From Deltaproteobacteria bacterium (lineage in GTDB: Bacteria > Myxococcota_A > UBA9042 > DTJE01), in NCBI GenBank assembly GCA_029555025.1, contig JAKPTZ010000038.1:62001-126000 (forward strand): a DNA stretch of 64,000 bases, read 5' to 3'. The notes under the pieces are model-generated. The model saw only the letters and a program-made list of their open reading frames with translations. It was not told where the DNA came from and did not search any database. Made by a program: the position numbers and the translations under genes. Within the stretch, counting starts at the first letter, position 1. Every line of letters begins with the position of its first letter. Shown here one piece after another: positions 35,154 to 44,107 of this stretch.

Positions 35154-36068
35154 ATGGGTCAACGTATCGGATCGTTATTTGCAAGGTTCTTTGTGGCCGC
35201 CGCGTGTCTGCTGGCGGTGAACATGGCCGGATGCAGCCACCCGCAGGTCAAGGCCGACGGGACGCCCGAGGCGGTCGGGATTGACGAGTTCCTGTCACAG
35301 GGAAAGCGTACGATGTGGATTGCGGCGCATCCCGACGACGAGTGCTTCGCCGGTTCGATCCTTGCCAGGTCGTCGATTCATTACGGCAATCCGCTGCACA
35401 TGGTCGTGATGACGCGTGGCGACGGCGGTGAATGCGGTCTTCCCGGCGGGTGCCATCCCGACACCGCCACGGTCCGGACCGCCGAGATGCAGAAGGTCGT
35501 CGAGATTTACAAATCCGGACTCAGCCAGGAAAGCTTCTTCAACGCCCCGCTGCCGGTCGAGTCCTTTCCGAAGCGGCACGAGCTTTACGAACGCTGGAAG
35601 GAACATCGCGACCCGGTCGAGTACCTTGTGCAGGAAATCCGCAAGTTCAAGCCTGACGTGGTGTTCACATTCGAGCCGACCAGGGGTGGCACCGGTCATC
35701 CGGAACACCAGCTCGTTTCCCGGCTGGCGACGACCGCCATCAGGCAGGCCGCCGACCCGGCCGTTTCCGGCGGCGAACCGCACAAGGTCGAGCGGACGTA
35801 CTTCATGCTGAACCGCTTCTGGCTTTTCCGAATGCTGGGCGCGGCCGATCCCGGCCCGGTATCCGAGGTCTTCGACGCGACGCTGCCCGCCACGGGCAAG
35901 CTTTCCTGCGTCGATTTCATGGCCCACGCGACCACGTTCCACAAGACGCAGGCAAACGACATGGGCACGGTCCGCAAGGGCCGGATCATGTTCAACAACC
36001 TGCCGCTGCGGCGTGTTGACCCGTTCACCCAGTCGTGGGATCCGGCCGAAAAGGAAGGCGGCAAGTGA
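35154..36068 (+). CDS. PIG-L/LmbE-type deacetylase lipoprotein
   Basis: The protein has 304 residues, with GGAGG before the ATG at 35154. The signal peptide ends VNMAGC, so it is a predicted lipoprotein. The N-acetylglucosaminyl deacetylase motif AHPDDE binds zinc, and TGHPEHQ supplies the further His ligand. PIG-L family enzymes remove N-acetyl groups from GlcNAc-containing glycoconjugates. An export signal is less common in this family, where many members are cytoplasmic. The stop overlaps the next gene by one base (TGATG), so the pair is translationally coupled. Confidence 0.85.
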   Translation: MGQRIGSLFARFFVAAACLLAVNMAGCSHPQVKADGTPEAVGIDEFLSQGKRTMWIAAHPDDECFAGSILARSSIHYGNPLHMVVMTRGDGGECGLPGGCHPDTATVRTAEMQKVVEIYKSGLSQESFFNAPLPVESFPKRHELYERWKEHRDPVEYLVQEIRKFKPDVVFTFEPTRGGTGHPEHQLVSRLATTAIRQAADPAVSGGEPHKVERTYFMLNRFWLFRMLGAADPGPVSEVFDATLPATGKLSCVDFMAHATTFHKTQANDMGTVRKGRIMFNNLPLRRVDPFTQSWDPAEKEGGK

Positions 36069-37348
36069 TGGTCAAGCGCAGGCCGGCTTTTTGTCTCGGG
36101 CCATTCCTGACCCTGGCTGTCCTGACATTTTTTCTTCATGCATGCGGATCCGGCGCTTCGGGGCCCGATTCCGGGAACGTCGTCGATTCCGGCTCCGACG
36201 TTGCCATGGACGCCGGCCACGATCTGCCGCAGGCCGATCTGCCGCCGTCCGATTCGATTGACGCCTCTGCTGCCGATGTCCCTGCCGACGCGCCGGTCGA
36301 TGGCGAAACGCCGGACTCCGGTGACATCATCGCCGGCCCGGACGATTCAAGCGACCCGATCGATTCTTCCGTCGTCGATTTGAACGAAGATGATTCCGAC
36401 GTCGCCGACCCGGCCTGCCCGGTGTTTGACGATCCGGTAGTCCTGTCGAATATGGAAGGCACGGTGCTCACCGAATTATCCGGCCTTGCCGCCAGTCGAA
36501 TTCATGAAGGCGTGCTGTGGGCGCATAACGATTCCGGCGATTCGGCAAGAATTTTCGCCGTAGTGCCCGACCCGTCCCAATCGTCCGGCCCGCCGCTGAT
36601 CACGCCGTTTGCTTTCGATTCGGAAGGGCAGACATGGGGATGCTTCGACTGGGAGGATATCGCGGTCGGCCCGTTCGGCCCGGAAGGTGCAAGCCATATC
36701 TTTGTCGCCGACAGTGGCGGTAACGGCTGCAAGGATCGAACCTCGTACCGCCTTTTTATCGTCGCCGAGCCGCCCGTCCTGGCGGAAGGAACCATTTCAG
36801 AAGTAACCGTCGTGACGTATGTCTATCCGGACGGACCCCATGACTGCGAGGCGGTCTTCGTCGATCCGGTCGATGGTTCGGTGTATTTCGTGGTCAAGGA
36901 AGAGCGGATTAAGACGTCCGGCGTCTATCGCCTGTCCGCGCAGGACCTGGCTGAAGCCGGAACCGATCCTGTAACCGCCACGCTGGTCGCGACCATCCCG
37001 GGACAACTTGTCACCGGCGCCGACATGTCCGAGGACGGCAGGATGCTGGTCATCAGGAACTATGGCGGACAGAAGATCCTGGATACTTTGTGCGGCGGCC
37101 TGCTTTTTGAACGGGGTGACGGCGAATCAGTCGCGGACATGCTGGGTGGCACGTTCTGTCTTCTTCCCGATTTTTCCGGCGAACCCTGGATCGAGATTCA
37201 GGGGGAGGCCATCGCCATTTCGTCGGACGGCGCCGGTCTGCTGACGGCTCCGGAGTATATCCTTGGAGGATTTGTTCCCCAGTTGCTGCGTTTCTGGCCC
37301 TTCTCCCACTCCGATCGCTCCCGGCCGGGGCCATTTTCCAGCCGGTGA
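36068..37348 (+). CDS. Lipoprotein with beta-propeller-like domain
   Basis: The protein has 426 residues. The ATG at 36068 overlaps the previous stop and gives a signal ending FLHACGSG. About 85 Asp/Ser-rich residues follow. The rest has propeller-type blades, with GLAASR..LWAHNDSG, WEDIAVG and FVADSGGN resembling esterase- or SdiA-regulated-like propellers, plus a few cysteine pairs (NGCKD, CGGLLF). It is coupled to the deacetylase gene, so the two surface proteins may act together. No catalytic site can be assigned. Confidence 0.75.
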   Translation: MVKRRPAFCLGPFLTLAVLTFFLHACGSGASGPDSGNVVDSGSDVAMDAGHDLPQADLPPSDSIDASAADVPADAPVDGETPDSGDIIAGPDDSSDPIDSSVVDLNEDDSDVADPACPVFDDPVVLSNMEGTVLTELSGLAASRIHEGVLWAHNDSGDSARIFAVVPDPSQSSGPPLITPFAFDSEGQTWGCFDWEDIAVGPFGPEGASHIFVADSGGNGCKDRTSYRLFIVAEPPVLAEGTISEVTVVTYVYPDGPHDCEAVFVDPVDGSVYFVVKEERIKTSGVYRLSAQDLAEAGTDPVTATLVATIPGQLVTGADMSEDGRMLVIRNYGGQKILDTLCGGLLFERGDGESVADMLGGTFCLLPDFSGEPWIEIQGEAIAISSDGAGLLTAPEYILGGFVPQLLRFWPFSHSDRSRPGPFSSR

Positions 37349-37389
37349 CGCCTTGCGCCATTATTCCTTTTGAACCGGCCGCGATGTGT

Positions 37390-37395
37390 TACAAT
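37390..37395 (+). promoter_or_regulatory. Extended -10 promoter for pssA, possibly leaderless
   Basis: TACAAT is preceded by TGT, giving an extended -10 element (TGnTACAAT). No good -35 is present. Transcription would begin near 37402, only about three bases before the ATG at 37405, where no ribosome-binding site is seen. Confidence 0.45.
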
Positions 37396-37404
37396 ATCGC
37401 CCGT

Positions 37405-38196
37405 ATGGACGCAAAGAACGCCAAGTACATCCTGCCGAACCTCTTTACGCTTGCCAGCGTTCTGTTCGGGCTTGTTTCCGTGACATACACGATGGCCGGC
37501 ACTCCGGGCGATTTCACCCGAGCCGCCATCTGCATCCTTCTTGCGATGGTCGCCGATTCGTTCGACGGCCGCGTTGCCAGGATGACCGGGACATCGACCA
37601 AGTTTGGAATCCAGCTCGATTCCCTTGCGGACGCGCTGTCATTCGGAATGGCTCCCGGCTTGCTCGCATGGTCGTTTTCCCTGAATGCACTTGGTGAAGG
37701 TCGCGCCATTCCGGGACTGATAATCGTGTTCGCGTACGTGTCTTGCGGAATCATGCGCCTTGCCCGCTTCAATGTGTCCGCGTCGGGCAAGGGCAAGAAG
37801 TCCAATTACTTCCAGGGACTGCCGATTCCGGGCGGTGCGGGCATCATCGCGACGATGGTCTGGTCCCTGCAGGATCTGGGAATAACCGGCGCCGACAAGG
37901 TCGGGCTTATCGCTTTCGTGATGCTCTGCCTCAGTTTCCTGATGGTCAGCAACGTCCCGTACCGCAACTTCAAGCACGTCAGGATCAGCCTTGGACTTCG
38001 CGTCCTGATGATCCTGGCCGCCGCACTGGTCATTGTGGCGGCCTTCAAGACCCGCACCAGCTATGTCCTTGCAATCATGGGCATGGTCTATGTCGTGATG
38101 GGTCCGGTTGAAGGCATCGTCCAGCTTTTCAGGAAGGGTTCCCGTCGCCGGAATCGCCAGGAAAGCGATGATGACGCCGACTCCCCCGAAGGCTGA
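37405..38196 (+). CDS. pssA: CDP-diacylglycerol-serine O-phosphatidyltransferase
   Basis: The protein has 263 residues. The CDP-alcohol phosphatidyltransferase signature D-x2-DG-x2-AR-x8-G-x3-D-x3-D is complete in DSFDGRVAR..GIQLDSLAD. Several membrane helices follow. PssA makes phosphatidylserine, the precursor of phosphatidylethanolamine, from CDP-diacylglycerol and serine. An ATG at 37384 is an alternative start but lies upstream of the predicted transcription start. No psd (decarboxylase) gene is adjacent in this window. The C-terminus is a basic, acidic-ending tail. Confidence 0.9.
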   Translation: MDAKNAKYILPNLFTLASVLFGLVSVTYTMAGTPGDFTRAAICILLAMVADSFDGRVARMTGTSTKFGIQLDSLADALSFGMAPGLLAWSFSLNALGEGRAIPGLIIVFAYVSCGIMRLARFNVSASGKGKKSNYFQGLPIPGGAGIIATMVWSLQDLGITGADKVGLIAFVMLCLSFLMVSNVPYRNFKHVRISLGLRVLMILAAALVIVAAFKTRTSYVLAIMGMVYVVMGPVEGIVQLFRKGSRRRNRQESDDDADSPEG

Positions 38197-38259
38197 AATT
38201 CGGCCGTCGCATTCGAATATGGAAGTCTTCCATTGCCGTTTCCCGTTGCAGAAAAGTCT

Positions 38260-39189
38260 TCAGCCGCCAAAGATTGCGCGCAGTTTGCGGGCGGTGGAGT
38301 CGTCAAGCCTGATGTCTGCGGCCCCGGCGTCGGCGACCGCTTGTGCCGCCGTTCTTATACCGCAGATGGCCGTGGTGACCGCCGGGTTGTGAAGAACCCA
38401 GGCAATCGCGGCCTGGGCCGGTGAAATTCCAAGCGACTCCGCGACAACCTTCAACCTCGCGACGCGTTCCAGGTTCCGTTTGAAGGCGGCGCCCTTGAAT
38501 CGCGCGTCGGTGTTGCGAATGTCGCCGTCCTGGAACCTGGTCGTCGCCGTGTAACGTCCGGCCAGCAGGCCCCTGCCAAGCGGTTCGTACGCAAGGAAGC
38601 CGGCGCCGGCCCGGGCGCACTCGGCAAGGCAGTCGCGCTCGATGTCGGTTGAAAGAAGGCCGTACTGGGACTGAAGGCTGATTGCGCCGCCCGATAAAGC
38701 CTGGCGCAGTTCCGCAAGGCTGAAATTCGAAACTCCGAAGGCCCTGATCTTTCCGCTTTCCTTCAGCAGCTTCAGTGTTTCCATCGTGTCCGCGACCGGC
38801 CACGACTGGTCGTTCCAGTGAACCTGAAGCAGGTCGATGCGATCCGTCCGCAGGCGCTTCAGGCTGGCTTCGCACTGGGAAAAGACGCCCTTTCTGGAAA
38901 GATCCAGGCGCAGTCTTCCAAGCTCGTCCTCCCACGGTCCGCACTTGGTGGCAATGACGACCTGGTCGCGCACCTCCCGGAGCGTCGTTCCCAGGATCTC
39001 CTCGGCATGGCCGCCGCCATAGATGGGTGCCGTGTCGAACGTGGTAATTCCAAGGTCGAACGCACGCGCAATCGCTTTTGCCGAATCGCGGTCATCCGTC
39101 CTGCCCCAGTCGGCGCCGCCAATTGTCCATGTGCCGAAACACACTGCCGAAACCTGAATCCCCGTATCCGCCAGACTTCGATAATCCAT
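38260..39189 (-). CDS. Aldo/keto reductase
   Basis: The protein has 309 residues forming the AKR barrel. The tetrad can be placed: Asp and Tyr in TFDTAPIYG, Lys in VIATKCG, His in LLQVHWND. AKRs reduce aldehydes and ketones with NADPH in the cytoplasm. The sequence resembles the broad AKR subfamily that also includes Tas-like and YghZ-like proteins. GGAGATTG precedes the ATG. It is convergent with pssA across 63 bases that contain a perfect palindrome, ATGGAAGTCTTCCAT. The substrate is unknown. Confidence 0.9.
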   Translation of the reverse strand: MDYRSLADTGIQVSAVCFGTWTIGGADWGRTDDRDSAKAIARAFDLGITTFDTAPIYGGGHAEEILGTTLREVRDQVVIATKCGPWEDELGRLRLDLSRKGVFSQCEASLKRLRTDRIDLLQVHWNDQSWPVADTMETLKLLKESGKIRAFGVSNFSLAELRQALSGGAISLQSQYGLLSTDIERDCLAECARAGAGFLAYEPLGRGLLAGRYTATTRFQDGDIRNTDARFKGAAFKRNLERVARLKVVAESLGISPAQAAIAWVLHNPAVTTAICGIRTAAQAVADAGAADIRLDDSTARKLRAIFGG

Positions 39190-39254
39190 CAGGGCAATCT
39201 CCGCAAATCGTCGATTCCGATGTTACCAGCACGTCGGGAACGCGGGCGGGTAAA

Positions 39255-39284
39255 TTGACACCGGGACGCACAGACACCTAGAAT
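39255..39284 (+). promoter_or_regulatory. Strong sigma70-type promoter for the TPR-PEGA gene
   Basis: A perfect TTGACA (39255-39260) and TAGAAT (39279-39284) are separated by 18 bases, about 46 bases before the ATG at 39331. It is likely to drive the TPR-PEGA, FGE-like and dacB genes. Confidence 0.6.
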
Positions 39285-39330
39285 TGCGAAAGTTCGAGAT
39301 TTCTCTCGCGGTGGTTTCCGGGGGTTAACG

Positions 39331-40629
39331 ATGCCAATCCGCATGCAGGCATGCCTTTTCTCTTTCATGGCCCTTCTTGCGATTCAGCCCGACCTTTCCG
39401 CCCAGGAACTGGCGCCCGAGCCTGGCGTGGTTTCCGGGCAGCCGGCAGATCAGGCGGCCCCGCCCGCCGCTTCCTCCGAGCCGGTAGCTCCGGCAGATGA
39501 GGCGGCTCCACCGGAAATGGTCGAACCGTCGGCCGAAGCAATTGACCGGGCCCGGGCGTTCGCCGACCAGGCATCGGCCCTTTACGATTCCGGCCAGTTC
39601 TCCGAGGCCATCGTTCAGTTCAACGCCGCCCTGGCCATCTATGAGCATCCAGTCATCTACTTCAACCTGGCGAAGGCTTACGAAAAGCTTGCCGAGTACT
39701 CCCCGGCCGCCGAGGCATACCGGCAGTACCTGGCCCTGACCCTGAAAACGACCGGCGAGCCGGCTCCCGATCAGGCCGACACGGAACGCACGATCGAATT
39801 GCTGAAGGAAAAGGCATATCTGGCCCTGCCGGAAGTCAGCATCGATTCCGAGCCCCGTGGTGCCGACGTCTTTATCGACGGTTCCGAGGCACTTAACGGA
39901 CAGACCCCGATGAAGACCCACCTTCCGGAAGGAAAGCACAGCGTCACCCTGAAGATGGACGGTTACGAGCCGGTTTCGAGGGAGTTCGAAGTCAGGTCAA
40001 GGGAACCTGTCAGGTTCAGTTTCGGGCTTGTAAAGGAGCGCAACGAGGGCGCCATCCTGGTCAAGGTCAACATCCGCCAGGCACGCATTCACGTGGATGG
40101 GCGTGTAGTCGGCGCGACCCCCATGCTTGAGCCGATCCTGATCCCTCCGGGCCGTCACCAGATCCTGATTGAAAGGGAAGACTATACGTCGGTTTCGACC
40201 GTCGTCGATGTCAAGGCCGACGAGACGGTCGAGGTCGAGGCGGAACTGCACCTGAGCCGGAAGTCGTTTTCATGGCGCGGCGGCGTCGGGGTTTCCGCAA
40301 TCATCCTTGGGGCCGGCATCGTCGGTGCGTCCTTCTGGGGCCGGTATTACATCAATGACGACTACAAGGGCCAGGGCATGTACAACGTCGTGTCCCCGAA
40401 CGCCCAGTCCGCCCCGGATTTCAAGATGTACAAATCCCTGGTCTATGCGGGCTATGGCGTCGGTGCCGGCCTGGCGGCGCTTGGAATCGGGATGCTGATA
40501 TGGGAAGTCGCGCGCAAGCCGGCCGAGGTCAGGGATCAGGACCTGATAGGTTCCAGGAAGCCTTCGATTCGATTCATGCCGGCCTTCGGGCCCGATTCAG
40601 TGGGATTTGGCGCGGTCGCGGCGTTCTAG
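39331..40629 (+). CDS. TPR and PEGA-domain exported protein
   Basis: The protein has 432 residues with a signal peptide (MPIRMQACLFSFMALLAI). A Pro/Ala-rich region is followed by TPR-like helices (YDSGQFSEAIVQFNAAL, YFNLAKAYEKL). Two PEGA-type domains follow, in which PEGKHSVTLKMDGYEP and PPGRHQILIEREDYTS are characteristic, and then two hydrophobic segments near 320 and 385. This TPR-PEGA-transmembrane architecture is common in Myxococcota and is thought to be a surface or envelope scaffold, but the role is not established. It is followed by the FGE-like lipoprotein after 10 bases, so it is probably in an operon. Confidence 0.85.
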   Translation: MPIRMQACLFSFMALLAIQPDLSAQELAPEPGVVSGQPADQAAPPAASSEPVAPADEAAPPEMVEPSAEAIDRARAFADQASALYDSGQFSEAIVQFNAALAIYEHPVIYFNLAKAYEKLAEYSPAAEAYRQYLALTLKTTGEPAPDQADTERTIELLKEKAYLALPEVSIDSEPRGADVFIDGSEALNGQTPMKTHLPEGKHSVTLKMDGYEPVSREFEVRSREPVRFSFGLVKERNEGAILVKVNIRQARIHVDGRVVGATPMLEPILIPPGRHQILIEREDYTSVSTVVDVKADETVEVEAELHLSRKSFSWRGGVGVSAIILGAGIVGASFWGRYYINDDYKGQGMYNVVSPNAQSAPDFKMYKSLVYAGYGVGAGLAALGIGMLIWEVARKPAEVRDQDLIGSRKPSIRFMPAFGPDSVGFGAVAAF

Positions 40630-40639
40630 GGGGTTTTCA

Positions 40640-41716
40640 ATGAAATTTTTCAAGGCTTTCCTGGTTGTCCTGGTGCCATTGGCGACCGCCTGCGTGGTCG
40701 GAATCGATCCGCCCCCGGCCACCGAACGCGTCCTTGTAACCGGCGGGATATTCCCTTTCGGTTCGGAACTTGTGTGCACTCCGGCAAGCGCCGTGAAGGA
40801 GCGTACCTGCGAGGATGGCCTGAGCGGTTATCCAAAGGTTTACCCGACTGTCGATGTCGAATTGAAGCCGTTCATGGCGGATATCCACGAAGTGACGAAC
40901 GCCCAGTACCGTTATTGCGTCGAGATGGGCAGTTGTCCGCTTCCGAAGTTCGGCAACACCCAGAACATCGAGTTTTACTGGGACAACCCGATGTATGCGG
41001 ACTACCCCGTCATAAACATCACGCAGGCCTCGGCCGAGGCCTACTGTAATTTCATGGACGGCCGTCTTCCGACCGAAATCGAGTGGGAGCGCATGGCCGG
41101 TGGGCCGGGCACTCTCGAGAGACCAAAGCGGGTCTATCCGGCCGAGAACCTGACATGGAAGATGCTGTCCCAATGCAGAAGCAAGCTGCAGGATATCAAT
41201 GTTGCATTCTGCGCGAACCGGGGCAACCCCGAAGAGGTGATGAAATCCGACAACGACTATGTGCTGGAAAACGGGAAGAAGATTTTTGACCTTGCCGGCA
41301 ATGTCGCGGAATGGGTTTCCGGCGGATACGTCGAGGGAGTCACCTGTCAGGAAACGCTGGACGAATGCGATTGCTGGGCGTGCACGGACGACAACTGCAG
41401 GGCCAACTGCTACACCACATGCACGGCCTGCAGCGAGGCGGGCGATGCATGCCACGTCGTCTGCGCCGACGCAGGCCTTGGACTCGGCCTGCCGGTCTGC
41501 CTGAAATACACCGACCCTGTCAAGCCCGCCGATTTGTTCGAGAAGGGAAAAAACGGGATGCGGCTTGCAAAGGGCGGCGACTATGAAGTTGATGTCGGAC
41601 AGTCGTGCCGCGTTGCGGTCGCCTCTCGGCTGCGGGTGTTCAAAAGTATCGACGACATCAGTCCGACCACCGGATTCCGCTGCGTCGCCGATGTCGCCAC
41701 CGAAGGATCCGAATGA
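40640..41716 (+). CDS. FGE-sulfatase-domain lipoprotein with Cys-rich insert
   Basis: The protein has 358 residues, with GGGGG before the ATG at 40640 and a signal ending ATACVV. The formylglycine-generating-enzyme (SUMF1/FGE) fold is indicated by VTNAQYRYC, RLPTEIEWERMA, FDLAGNVAEWVSGG and TGFRC. Between the last two sits an unusual insert of about 60 residues with more than ten cysteines, starting CQETLDECDCWAC. Classical FGE oxidises a sulfatase Cys; many exported homologues of this fold are probably not oxidases. Here it sits between a TPR-PEGA gene and a carboxypeptidase gene. The insert is atypical. Confidence 0.8.
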   Translation: MKFFKAFLVVLVPLATACVVGIDPPPATERVLVTGGIFPFGSELVCTPASAVKERTCEDGLSGYPKVYPTVDVELKPFMADIHEVTNAQYRYCVEMGSCPLPKFGNTQNIEFYWDNPMYADYPVINITQASAEAYCNFMDGRLPTEIEWERMAGGPGTLERPKRVYPAENLTWKMLSQCRSKLQDINVAFCANRGNPEEVMKSDNDYVLENGKKIFDLAGNVAEWVSGGYVEGVTCQETLDECDCWACTDDNCRANCYTTCTACSEAGDACHVVCADAGLGLGLPVCLKYTDPVKPADLFEKGKNGMRLAKGGDYEVDVGQSCRVAVASRLRVFKSIDDISPTTGFRCVADVATEGSE

Positions 41717-43146
41717 TCTGGAACCAGCACGCATCATTACGTTTCGCGTCATTCCTTGTCGTAATCCTGTCGGCGGCGACGGTCAGCGCCGAGACCGATT
41801 TGCCCGAACTGCAGGCTCTTGCGCAATCGGGATTGAAGGTCAGCGCACTCTTTTCCATCGATGGAAAGGTCGTTTCGTCGATTGATCCCGATGTCAGGCT
41901 GAATCCGGCGTCCGTGACGAAGCTTTTTTCCGCCGCGGCCGCAATGAAGGTCCTGGGGCCTGATTACCGCATGAAGACGTCGGTCATGCGCGCCGGTGAC
42001 GACCGCCTTTACATTGAAGGAAGCGGGGATCCCGATCTGTGGCAGAAGGATCTTGATGAACTGGCTTCGTGCGTTGCCAGCCGGGGGGGCAAGTCGAAGT
42101 GGTCCGAATTGGTATTTTCCACCGGGCCGTTTGATCGTCAGGATCTTCCGCCGGCCTATGACCAGAAGAACACGACGGCGGCCTACAGGGCGGGCGTGGC
42201 CGGGCTTCAGATTGATCAGAACGCGATAAGGGTCGCGGTCGGCGCTGCGGCCCCCGGGCAGACTCTTCCCGTGAAGGTCAGCCCGATGTCGGATTACATC
42301 CGCGTCGATAACCAGGCACGTGCTTCTGTCGAGGGAAAGGCCGGTTCGCGTGACCGGGCAAAGAATCCATTGACAATCGACGTCGCGCCGGACGCCAGCG
42401 GGCGCCTTGTCGTGACGCTGCGGGGGCTTGCAAGGCCGCGCAGGGGATCCGGATACACCTTCCGCGTCCCGAACCCGGCGTGGAACGCGGCAGCGGCCTT
42501 TGTCGCGGCGCTTCAGAAAAGGAAGATCAAGGTCGCAACGATGGTTCCCCGGCGTGGAACGATTCCCGAAGGCGCCGAGCGGATATGTTTTCGACCTTCC
42601 CGCGCGATGCGCGAGATAATCGTCCCGATGCTGAAGGACAGCATCAACCCTGTTGCCGAGTCGGTTCTGCGCCTTGTCGGATCCGTGGATTCGCCTGCGC
42701 CGGTCGGTTTCCGGGAGGGGGCGGACAGGCTGCGTGACTTCATGGTTCACGAAGTGCTGGCCCCGCCGGAATCTTTTGTCATCACAAACGGTTCCGGTCT
42801 GTATGGCGCAAATTCGGTCAGTGCGCGCGCGGTTGTGGCCCTTGTCGGGTGGATCCTTGCCACACCCGAAGTCAAGCCGCACATCAGGGCCGCGATGCCG
42901 GTCGGTGGAATTGACGGAACCCTGGCCGGCCGTTTCACCGGTTCCGACCTGAAGGGCCGGGTTTTTGCAAAGACCGGAACGCTTGATGAAGCGATTTCAC
43001 TTGCCGGATGGGTCGAAATGCCGGACGGCAGGAACCTTGCATTCGCCGTTCTCGTCCAGGGCGATTCAAAGCTGAACTCGGCTGCGGTCAGATCGGCGAT
43101 AGACGTGTCGGTCGGCAGGGCCTTCAGAGCCGTCAGCGCGCCTTGA
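41713..43146 (+). CDS. dacB: D-alanyl-D-alanine carboxypeptidase, PBP4 type
   Basis: The protein has 477 residues from the ATG that overlaps the previous stop by four bases (ATGA at 41713). The signal peptide (FLVVILSAATVSA) places it in the periplasm. Family S13 active-site motifs are SVTK (SxxK), SIN in a Ser-x-Asn position, and FAKTGTLDEA (KTG). The enzyme removes D-Ala from peptidoglycan stem peptides. Its 3' end overlaps the convergent HEAT-repeat gene by 14 bases. Operon context with the TPR-PEGA and FGE-like genes suggests envelope assembly. Confidence 0.9.
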   Translation: MIWNQHASLRFASFLVVILSAATVSAETDLPELQALAQSGLKVSALFSIDGKVVSSIDPDVRLNPASVTKLFSAAAAMKVLGPDYRMKTSVMRAGDDRLYIEGSGDPDLWQKDLDELASCVASRGGKSKWSELVFSTGPFDRQDLPPAYDQKNTTAAYRAGVAGLQIDQNAIRVAVGAAAPGQTLPVKVSPMSDYIRVDNQARASVEGKAGSRDRAKNPLTIDVAPDASGRLVVTLRGLARPRRGSGYTFRVPNPAWNAAAAFVAALQKRKIKVATMVPRRGTIPEGAERICFRPSRAMREIIVPMLKDSINPVAESVLRLVGSVDSPAPVGFREGADRLRDFMVHEVLAPPESFVITNGSGLYGANSVSARAVVALVGWILATPEVKPHIRAAMPVGGIDGTLAGRFTGSDLKGRVFAKTGTLDEAISLAGWVEMPDGRNLAFAVLVQGDSKLNSAAVRSAIDVSVGRAFRAVSAP

Positions 43147-43897
43147 TGGTGCCGACGTCGTCGATCCAGAACGAATCCGGAATGACCTTGCGGATTTCTT
43201 CCTTTCGGTGCTTGACCTTCCATTTGCGGTCAACCAGCAGGCTCAGGATTGAAACCCTCATCCTCTGAGTCTCTGACGGATCCACCAGGCGGTCGATGAG
43301 CACGTCGCAAAGATCCTCGTTTCCCATCTTAGCCATGGCCTCGACAGCCCTCACGCGGATTTCCTCGTTTTCATCCTTCGCGAACTCGAAAAGTGCCTTG
43401 ATCACTTCAGGGTGATCGAATTCGCAGAGATTGGAAACCAGTTCAACCTTGCGCTGGATGTCCCGGTCGAAAATAGCTTCCATCGAACCGATGATGTCCA
43501 GCAGGTGGGTAACGGTTTCCTCGTCGCCGACGATCTGGCGGAGCGCCTTTGTCGGCCAGTACGGTGAATTCTCGTTGTTCAGGTAATCCAGGATCGGCTG
43601 TACCGACGTCGGTCCGAGCGCCACCAGGTGGTCATAGACGCTGCGCTTTTCCTCCTCGTCCCCAATGGTCTGCTCGATTCGGAAGCTGAATCGCTTCAGC
43701 AGGGCCTGGGCCGCTTCGACACTTCCGACCTCGGCGAGCTGGTCGATCGCCATCTGGCGCTCCTGTGCCTGGCCGTACTTGTTTTCCAACTTCTTCGTAA
43801 GCCGTGCAATCTGCGGCGAGACCTTCTTTATCGGCGTCTGTTCCGCGTCAGTCGCCTGAGTATCGTTACGTCCGAAAAGCCTGGAAAAAAATCCCAT
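43133..43897 (-). CDS. HEAT-repeat-like alpha-helical protein
   Basis: The protein has 254 residues from the ATG at 43897, with GGAGG upstream; the longer frame is unsupported. Paired helices of the HEAT type are visible, such as VEAAQALLKRF, PTSVQPILDYL and EEIRVRAVEAMAKMG. The N-terminus (MGFFSRLFGRN) is hydrophobic and then charged, which may be an amphipathic membrane-binding helix. It is a likely protein-protein interaction scaffold. It faces dacB, overlapping by 14 bases. The partner is unknown. Confidence 0.78.
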   Translation of the reverse strand: MGFFSRLFGRNDTQATDAEQTPIKKVSPQIARLTKKLENKYGQAQERQMAIDQLAEVGSVEAAQALLKRFSFRIEQTIGDEEEKRSVYDHLVALGPTSVQPILDYLNNENSPYWPTKALRQIVGDEETVTHLLDIIGSMEAIFDRDIQRKVELVSNLCEFDHPEVIKALFEFAKDENEEIRVRAVEAMAKMGNEDLCDVLIDRLVDPSETQRMRVSILSLLVDRKWKVKHRKEEIRKVIPDSFWIDDVGTIKAR

Positions 43898-44107
43898 CAG
43901 GATCCTCCTGTTCTGGCCGCACAGACAGGTACCAGAAAACGGCGAGGTTTTCAATCTGTGCAAAGCGTCCCGAATAAACTTGACTTTAACTTCCAAAAGG
44001 TTAACTTGCGGGGCGAGGCCCCGGATGGCGCGCCTGACAGGCTTCGGCCGGGCACTGGCCGCCTTTTTGAAGGGATGGGGTCGCGTGGCTCGAACTGGAG
44101 GTTTGCC

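Noticed and set aside
43628-44107. N-terminal extension of the korD ferredoxin subunit
   Set aside because: It overlaps the HEAT-repeat gene's 5' end on the other strand and lacks any ferredoxin similarity; GGAGG-TTG at 44108 is the better start.
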